Shown here in pieces: positions 7,168-12,178 of a stretch of 12,178 nucleotides of DNA. The translations under genes were made by a program, and so were the position numbers. Within the stretch, counting starts at the first letter, position 1, and each line of letters starts with the position of its first letter. The DNA comes from Candidatus Omnitrophota bacterium (lineage in GTDB: Bacteria > Omnitrophota > Gorgyraeia > S143-82), in assembly GCA_027034965.1 (NCBI GenBank), contig JALVWL010000100.1:1-12178 (forward strand), given 5' to 3'. The notes below the pieces were generated by a model. That model did not search any database, was not told where the DNA came from, and saw nothing but the letters and a program-made list of their open reading frames with translations.

Positions 7168-7639
7168 AATCCCTTTCTCCGTAGTTTTCCAATGAGAATT
7201 TAATAGAGTCAAAAGACTTACGCATAGGGAACTCCAACCTGACTGGATCGTTGCCCTCGAAAATAAATGGTCTTTTGTAGTCCGGGTTCCCTGTGAATTC
7301 AATTCCAAACATCTCGTATATCTCTCTCTCGTAAAACCTGGCATTGGGCCAAAGCTCAAGCACTGTTGGCATTTTTTCGTCGTAGGAGCACTCTACACGC
7401 AGAAATATCCTCTGATTCGACTCAAATGAATAGAGATTGTAAATCAATTCATACCTGTTATCCATAAGATCGACTGCAGTTATGGTTGCCAGGTAGTTAA
7501 ACCCATTGGTGTATAGGGACTGGATAACCGGCATAAATTGGCCCTTTTCTACAAATAGAGAGATGATGCCATTCTTGGCTGTCTCTGCTTTTACGCCCAG
7601 GCTGGCAAGCCATTTTATTAGATCTATCTTCTCTGTCAT
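7145..7639 (-). CDS. nuoC: NuoC / MbxK-like 30-kDa subunit
   Basis: Scaffold subunit of the hydrophilic arm, 164 aa, homologous to NuoC and to hydrogenase subunits such as MbhK. The family signature is EREIYEMFGIEFTGNPDYKRP (residues 104-124, matching the complex I consensus EREVYDLFGI-F-GHPDLRR). The preceding VDLMDNRYELIYNLYSF and RVECSYDE strands form the usual alpha/beta domain. It has no cofactor of its own and holds the NuoD- and NuoI-like partners together. ATG at 7637-7639 lies 9 nt past the NuoB-like stop, and its SD is TAAGGAGAGG, which includes that stop codon. Translation is probably coupled on both sides, since its 3' end overlaps the NuoD-like gene by 23 nt. Confidence 0.92.
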   Translation of the reverse strand: MTEKIDLIKWLASLGVKAETAKNGIISLFVEKGQFMPVIQSLYTNGFNYLATITAVDLMDNRYELIYNLYSFESNQRIFLRVECSYDEKMPTVLELWPNARFYEREIYEMFGIEFTGNPDYKRPFIFEGNDPVRLEFPMRKSFDSIKFSLENYGERDYGGRKKG

Positions 7640-7648
7640 AACCTCTCC

Positions 7649-8194
7649 TTATACGTCAGACAGTATCTTTCTCTGATTTTCTTTATACCAATCGTATCTC
7701 TTTTCGTAATCCAGCCAACCGCCAGGAAGTTTCTTTTTTATGCGTTCTTTTATCTCGAGCATACCGGTCAAGACTGCCTCTGGTCTAGGCATACATCCAG
7801 CGATGTATATATCAACGGGGATGTAGTCACTGAGTCGATTTATGGTTATATAGGAATCCCAGTAATGCCCTCCATTCATCGTACAGGAACCAAATCCAAT
7901 AACATACTTGGGGGCCTGCATAAGCTCATAAGACCATATGACCCTTTTGAGGGTCTTCAGAGATAGGTAGCCAGTTATGAGCAATACATCGGCCTGACGG
8001 GGCGTTGCCATAGGGGCAAAGCCATAACGGGTCATATCAAATCTTGCGGTCATAGTAGGCGGAAGCTCTATTGCACCGCAACCCGTACAATAGTGGAGCA
8101 GCCAGATAGAATTCTTCCTAGCCCAATCAGCAAAGGCCCTCAGTATCGAATTATTTTCCTTTGCCACTTCCATATTCGTAGGGCACTCAGCCAT
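7649..8194 (-). CDS. nuoB: NuoB / MbxJ-like [4Fe-4S] subunit with hydrogenase-type CxxC
   Basis: Carries the terminal [4Fe-4S] cluster (N2/proximal position) that hands electrons to the NuoD-like active site. In the 181-aa form the ligands are C36 and C39 (YCTGCGAIE), C104 (GSCTMNGG) and C134 (GCMPRPE). Complex I NuoB has adjacent cysteines (CCAIE) at the first site; here they are two residues apart as in hydrogenase small subunits, while the GAIE that follows is NuoB-like. The open frame runs up to 8326, but that part overlaps NuoH. The ATG at 8192-8194 is preceded by AGGAGG seven bases upstream, placed over the NuoH stop codon. ATGs at 8200 and 8221 are less likely, the first because the SD is too close. 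Good confidence in family and start. Confidence 0.92.
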   Translation of the reverse strand: MAECPTNMEVAKENNSILRAFADWARKNSIWLLHYCTGCGAIELPPTMTARFDMTRYGFAPMATPRQADVLLITGYLSLKTLKRVIWSYELMQAPKYVIGFGSCTMNGGHYWDSYITINRLSDYIPVDIYIAGCMPRPEAVLTGMLEIKERIKKKLPGGWLDYEKRYDWYKENQRKILSDV

Positions 8195-8205
8195 TTCCAT
8201 CCCTC

Positions 8206-9102
8206 CTAAAAGATTCGCCATCCCAAATATACGAGCCAGCCAATAAATGCCAAGACTACTGGCTTTGTCCAGTACATATAGACGGCCCGCTGGGTGGTCG
8301 TCCTGGCCATTACTGCACTTATGCATATAAGCACGAAGAATACCGAAAACATCTTCAGATAAAATTCAATAAAACTTGCCGCCCCCCCCATAAAGAAGTT
8401 TACAAACAGGGCACAGGCAGCATAGTAGTGCAGGGCCATATATATAAAAAGGTATCCAAGATATTTCCCAGAAAACTCTACCATAGGGCCAGAGGCTATC
8501 TCACTCGGGGCAATCAACACATCAAAGGGATGCTTGCCCATCTCAGCAATCATTACCCAGAAATATACGATGGCAAACAGCGGCAATCTGAATATATACC
8601 AATTCGCTATTCCACCTTGCTGGGCAGAGAGTATGTCTACAAAACTGGCACTGCCAGTATAAGTGATTATGCCGAGGATGACCATCACAAGCGGTAGGTC
8701 ATAGCCCAGCATAAGCATAAGTGCACGCGATATTCCGATGCTGGCGTAGGGGTTTTTCGCCTGGGCAGTGCCGAGGGCCATTCCCAGAGGGGCTATGGCC
8801 AATATGTACATAAGTACGACCACATCGGCCTTCCCGGAAAGGACAACATTGTCTGCAAACGGAACGAAATATACGACCAAAGCGGCCCCTGCCAGTGCCA
8901 TCCACACTCCCATATCAAAGACCCAGCCATAGGAGATAGAATCCTTTGAAAGGAGTTTTATCACATCTATAAAGGGCTGTATCAGGGGCGGACCATATCG
9001 CCTTTGTATCCTGGCAACTATCCTCGTACCTATACCCATAAAGGATATGCCTATCAAAAATGCGATAAATGGTAAAAAGACCAAAAACCAAACGCCATTC
9101 AT
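8206..9102 (-). CDS. nuoH: NuoH / MbxM-like membrane subunit
   Basis: Membrane subunit linking the redox arm to the antiporter-like arm, 298 aa with about eight hydrophobic segments. The first loop has RIQRRYGPPLIQPFIDVIKLL, the strongest signature of NuoH/HycD/EchB proteins. The cytoplasmic loop AEMGKHPFDVLIAPSEIASG, followed by VEFSG, corresponds to the complex I AETNRxPFDLxEAESELVAG segment. Acidic residues E187, E201 and E209 are kept, which line the proton/quinone connection in complex I. ATG at 9100-9102 overlaps the preceding stop as ATGA, with AAGGAGA upstream. A run of eight G (plus-strand C at 8382-8389) lies in the coding sequence, but the frame is intact. Confidence 0.93.
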   Translation of the reverse strand: MNGVWFLVFLPFIAFLIGISFMGIGTRIVARIQRRYGPPLIQPFIDVIKLLSKDSISYGWVFDMGVWMALAGAALVVYFVPFADNVVLSGKADVVVLMYILAIAPLGMALGTAQAKNPYASIGISRALMLMLGYDLPLVMVILGIITYTGSASFVDILSAQQGGIANWYIFRLPLFAIVYFWVMIAEMGKHPFDVLIAPSEIASGPMVEFSGKYLGYLFIYMALHYYAACALFVNFFMGGAASFIEFYLKMFSVFFVLICISAVMARTTTQRAVYMYWTKPVVLAFIGWLVYLGWRIF

Positions 9103-10685
9103 TTCAGTATCTCCTTAAGAAACAGGGCTAACACAATAACGCTTATCAGATAAAATCCATATAGGTTCAAGGAACCGCTATATATCCCCCTGAAGAGCTC
9201 ACCTATCGCAGCGATGTACTCCTTCCAGAAGCGCGCCAGCCAGTCCAGTGAAAAGATTCGCACGAACTTATCACCTAATCTGACCACTGGGGCGTAGAAG
9301 TTATAGCTGTAATCCCAGTGTTCAATGTCCTTCGGCAGATATGCAGCGGCAGTGTATCCCTCGCTGTCAGGGACATATCTGTGTCTGGGCAGTAGGAGCC
9401 ATAGTACAACGGCAAATAATATCAATGCACCAAATACAGCAGAGACGATCCCTATGTAGGCAAAACCAATATCTGTATGCGGCTCAGCAAGGTCCATTCC
9501 AAGGGCCTTGGCAGCAAAATGTATAAATGGCCTGCTGTAGGCACCTATAAGGAAGCTGATAAGCGCGCTTGCTGCCAGAGGAAGTATGGCCAGTATATTC
9601 ATTTCGTTTACTAGGCCTATGCTTGGTTTCTTTCTCCCAAGAAATATAGAATGGAGGAGTCGATATACATAGAGGAATGAACCAACACCGGCCACGAAGA
9701 ACAAGAGGACTGCTAGGAGCTTTGACTCTTCGATGAATCCTTCATACATAAACCACTTGGATATAACCCCTCCCATAGGAGGAACACCTGCCAGGGAGAT
9801 CCCGAGCATAAGGAAGAAAAGAAATGTAAAGGGCATCTTCGAGACGAAGTCTCCCAGGCGTCTGAATTCCGTGGTTCCGGTTCTGGCCCATATGTATACG
9901 ACTGCCATAAACATCCCCATCTTTATCAACATATGATTTAAGTAATGGACCAATCCACCTATTAGTGCAGATTTATTCATCAATAATACAGAGGCAAAGA
10001 TAAATGCAACCTGAGAGAGACTAGAGAAGGAAAGGGCCTCGATTGCATCCTCACTGCCAACTGCCTTAAAGGTGGCCCAGACAGCGGTAATGCCTGCCAG
10101 GTATATGAAGGTATAAACAAATAATCCAGGGACAAGACCTGAACTCAACAGGAATACCCGCAGGAGGCCAAATACACCTAGTTTACCGATGATAGCGGAT
10201 AGATAGGTGACAAATCTCTTATCCGAACCCGTATAAAGGTCTGCTACCCAGAAGTTAAATGGAAGTATTCCACTCTTTACAATAAATGGCAGACAGAACA
10301 TCACAAGGTTCAGGGGGTCCACATAACCCACCATTGCGATGTCATACGAACCATAGGCCACTGTCCTTGCCACTGCGATAAGCATAAAGAACTCGGCCAG
10401 AAGGGATGCCCAGAGGTATTTGCTGGATTTCCTGGGATTGTTTGCCAGGAGATAGGTCAACCAGGTGGCCATTTCCCAGAGGGCAAAGAATATCACGATA
10501 TTGTGCGTGGCATAGAGCATCAATAATACAAATGTTAGAAATAGGCTCAGTATTGTGTTCAATAGGATGCCCTTCTTTATCCCTGAAAAGACGAGGAACA
10601 GGGTATTTGCGACAAAGAAGCCTATCGTGAGTACGGAAAAGAAGAAAGCAAGGTTGTCTGCCTTTATCATATCGAGCAATATCAT
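9099..10685 (-). CDS. NuoL-like antiporter subunit with lateral-helix C-terminus (MbxH'-like)
   Basis: Proton- or sodium-translocating membrane subunit of the NuoL/M/N-MrpA/D family, 528 aa. Channel residues are all present: Glu71 in IFFALWEMATWL (TM5 equivalent), Lys137 in VKSGILPFNFW (TM7), Lys168 in IIGKLGVFGL (TM8) and Lys255 in NHMLIKMG (TM12). The C-terminus has a long polar stretch WDYSYNFYAPVVRLGDK, an amphipathic segment and a final hydrophobic helix, resembling the lateral helix and last TM of NuoL and of hydrogenase HycC/HyfB. The N-terminus begins at the DNLAFFF segment that usually precedes TM3, so TM1-TM2 appear to be missing. ATGA overlap with the preceding gene fixes the start. 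It matches the second, H', antiporter subunit of mbx operons. Confidence 0.88.
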   Translation of the reverse strand: MILLDMIKADNLAFFFSVLTIGFFVANTLFLVFSGIKKGILLNTILSLFLTFVLLMLYATHNIVIFFALWEMATWLTYLLANNPRKSSKYLWASLLAEFFMLIAVARTVAYGSYDIAMVGYVDPLNLVMFCLPFIVKSGILPFNFWVADLYTGSDKRFVTYLSAIIGKLGVFGLLRVFLLSSGLVPGLFVYTFIYLAGITAVWATFKAVGSEDAIEALSFSSLSQVAFIFASVLLMNKSALIGGLVHYLNHMLIKMGMFMAVVYIWARTGTTEFRRLGDFVSKMPFTFLFFLMLGISLAGVPPMGGVISKWFMYEGFIEESKLLAVLLFFVAGVGSFLYVYRLLHSIFLGRKKPSIGLVNEMNILAILPLAASALISFLIGAYSRPFIHFAAKALGMDLAEPHTDIGFAYIGIVSAVFGALILFAVVLWLLLPRHRYVPDSEGYTAAAYLPKDIEHWDYSYNFYAPVVRLGDKFVRIFSLDWLARFWKEYIAAIGELFRGIYSGSLNLYGFYLISVIVLALFLKEILK

Positions 10686-12148
10686 AACCTGTCTCCTTTT
10701 AATAGCTGAGAAGCCATCCCATAGAGATAGTCCTGTTTATTAAACCCGTTCAGGTTCAGCTTGTCTGTCTGAATAGACATCCTACTGACGATAATGGGTA
10801 ACACAATTATAATAAAGGTAAATACCCATTGCACAACCATCTGCCCTGGACATTCTATACGGCCCTCTCCTTTGGAAGCAAGGGTGCGGCCTACCAGACG
10901 CATCACATAGAGGGCCTCCAGGACAACGAAAGGAATAAGGCATAGGGCAAGGGCAAGAAATCCTGCCTTTACCAGGGCAATGAACAGGAGGACCTTGCCC
11001 ATAAATCCGATAGATGGTGGCACACCTAGAAGAGAAAGTCCGCCTGCTAGGACTGCAACTTTATCGACGAAGCTAGCAGATTCTGAAAATCTATCTATGC
11101 CCCTATCCCCTGACCTATCAGACATCGCCCCAACGGATATAAAGAGAAGACCCTTTGCCAGCAGGTGATTTATAAACAACAACAGCCCTGCAAACATCCC
11201 TATCTTTAAAGGCAGGGAAAAGGCCATAAGCATAAGTCCTATCTGGCCTGCCGACGAATAGGCAAGCAATCTCTTTACGTCCCTTTGATAAAAGCCCACT
11301 AGTTCTGAAATCGCAAAGGTAATAAGACCCAAGAGAAGTAAAACGAGAGTGAATAATGGATCCGCAAAAAACAGGGATTTTATCCTTATGAGTAGATACA
11401 GGGCCACCTCTATCACAATTCCAGAGAGCAGTGCAGAAACCGGATAAGGGGCGGCTGGGTGGGCATCGAAGAGCCAGGCATTCATCGGAAAGATGCCTGC
11501 CTCCACGCCAAAACCAACCAGCAAGAGTCCAAAGGCAACCACCTTGAACAACCCACTCCACTGAGGCGCCATACCCGCAATCTGGGCCAGATTGAGGCTA
11601 CCGGTCTTGGCATATATAAGGGCAATACCTATCAACAGCATCGCTGAGGCAATACTGCCCAGGACAAAATACTTTATAGAGGCCTCTATGGATTCCGCCT
11701 TCCTGTAGTAGGCAACCAGGGCAAACGAAACAAGGCAGAGTATCTCAAAAAAGACGAATATATTGAATATATCGCCGCTTAATATCAGGCCATTTAATGC
11801 TGCTGTAAGGAGCAATATCAGGCCATGAAATCTATTCGAGTAACTGAGTTTTGCGCTGAATAACGAGGCAAAGGCCAATAGATTTGCAAACAGTAAGAAT
11901 ACAACCGCTATACCATCTGCGTAAAAGTTTATACCAAGGGGCGGCATCCACCCTGAAAACACGGCAATGATGCGATTGTCTAGCGAGGCCATCACATATT
12001 TGAAAATCTTATAGCTAAAGACAAGGTTGGTCAAAAGGACAACAGCCGTAAATATCTTTGAAAGGTGATTCCCCTTTAAACCAACTATATAGGAAACAAA
12101 ACCCGCGACAAGCGGTAAAACGAATACCATTACGAGAAGTTTCTCCAT
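10682..12148 (-). CDS. MrpD/NuoN-like antiporter subunit (MbxH-like), channel lysines replaced by Glu
   Basis: Membrane subunit of the MrpD/NuoN/MbhH family, 488 aa with about 14 hydrophobic segments. The family core is clear: FNIFVFFEILCLVSFALVAY with Glu135 (TM5), then PMNAWLFDAHPAAPYPVSALLSG and, near TM12, INHLLAKGLLF with Lys332. The usual TM7 lysine (GxKA..P motif) is Glu216 here (GVEAGIFP), and the usual TM8 Lys/His is Glu247 (SGIVIEVALY). The ATG at 12146-12148 follows a GAGGG site and begins just after the end of an upstream partial gene. Its stop overlaps the next ATG (ATGA). It probably forms one ion channel of the complex, next to the NuoL-like subunit, but the Glu pair suggests different coupling. 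Family call strong; exact subclass inferred from order. Confidence 0.88.
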   Translation of the reverse strand: MEKLLVMVFVLPLVAGFVSYIVGLKGNHLSKIFTAVVLLTNLVFSYKIFKYVMASLDNRIIAVFSGWMPPLGINFYADGIAVVFLLFANLLAFASLFSAKLSYSNRFHGLILLLTAALNGLILSGDIFNIFVFFEILCLVSFALVAYYRKAESIEASIKYFVLGSIASAMLLIGIALIYAKTGSLNLAQIAGMAPQWSGLFKVVAFGLLLVGFGVEAGIFPMNAWLFDAHPAAPYPVSALLSGIVIEVALYLLIRIKSLFFADPLFTLVLLLLGLITFAISELVGFYQRDVKRLLAYSSAGQIGLMLMAFSLPLKIGMFAGLLLFINHLLAKGLLFISVGAMSDRSGDRGIDRFSESASFVDKVAVLAGGLSLLGVPPSIGFMGKVLLFIALVKAGFLALALCLIPFVVLEALYVMRLVGRTLASKGEGRIECPGQMVVQWVFTFIIIVLPIIVSRMSIQTDKLNLNGFNKQDYLYGMASQLLKGDRL

Positions 12149-12150
12149 AA

Positions 12151-12178
12151 TTACCCTCTTAATCCATTGAGTTCAGAG
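12151..12178 (-). CDS. C-terminus of an upstream operon gene, possibly MrpC/NuoK-like (partial)
   Basis: Eight residues, SELNGLRG and stop, read in frame into the right edge, ending 2 nt before the MrpD-like ATG. The SD of the next gene overlaps this tail. MrpC/MbxG proteins normally sit here in Mrp and mbx operons and often end in a similar ELxxLRG string, which is the only reason for the guess. Too short to identify from sequence alone. Confidence 0.35.

Noticed and set aside
6058..7359. A longer 433-aa reading of the NuoD-like gene starting at 7359
   Set aside because: The extra 64 residues overlap the NuoC-like coding region and show no NuoD similarity; the family N-terminus VELFIGPNHPG starts a few codons after the ATG at 7167.
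6058..8194. The NuoB/C/D-like core as a functional [NiFe] hydrogenase
   Set aside because: Both CxxC metal-binding pairs in the large subunit have lost one cysteine, so a [NiFe] site could not be coordinated normally.
7649..8326. A 225-aa reading of the NuoB-like gene starting at 8326
   Set aside because: The first 44 residues overlap the NuoH-like gene and have no family match; an AGGAGG site fits the ATG at 8194.

Overview
The window is bacterial, with moderate to low G+C. Genes are tightly packed, Shine-Dalgarno (SD) sites are clear, and a complete SecA carries a C-terminal zinc motif. The energy genes point to an anaerobe or fermenter: a complex-I-like membrane oxidoreductase without quinone-site hallmarks, built like the Mbx/Ehr (energy-converting hydrogenase related) branch between group 4 [NiFe] hydrogenases and complex I. 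An uncultivated candidate-phylum bacterium (for example Omnitrophota-like) would fit, but this is only an impression; a SecA phylogeny would settle it.

Layout. (1) Positions 1-1342 are a small toxin-antitoxin zone. It holds a plus-strand HepT-family toxin whose start is abnormal, then a minus-strand MazE/MazF pair with a clean promoter and palindromic operator. The pair is flanked on both sides by copies of a degenerate 38-bp repeat (TGAAAC core). (2) Positions 1343-4141 hold secA on the minus strand with its own extended -10 promoter. (3) Positions 4227-12178 are one tightly coupled minus-strand operon. In transcription order it contains the tail of an upstream gene (possibly MrpC/NuoK-like), an MrpD/NuoN-like antiporter subunit, a NuoL-like antiporter subunit with lateral-helix C-terminus, NuoH, NuoB, NuoC, NuoD, and a fusion of a NuoI-like 2x[4Fe-4S] domain with a GltD/NfnB-like FAD/NAD(P) oxidoreductase. 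No stretch over 300 bases lacks a gene; the longest gap is 1143-1342.

How it works together. The operon order matches the second half of the Thermococcales mbx (mbs) operon (G-H-H'-M-J-K-L-N). The catalytic subunit keeps only the first cysteine of each [NiFe]-binding CxxC pair; both second positions are glutamate (CxxE twice). It also lacks the quinone-site tyrosine of complex I, so it is probably neither a hydrogenase nor a quinone reductase. The fused GltD-like module suggests NAD(P)H is brought directly to the complex, replacing NuoEFG. A plausible model is an ion pump coupling NAD(P)H and ferredoxin-level electrons to an unidentified acceptor. One antiporter subunit has Glu where the channel lysines of TM7 and TM8 normally sit.
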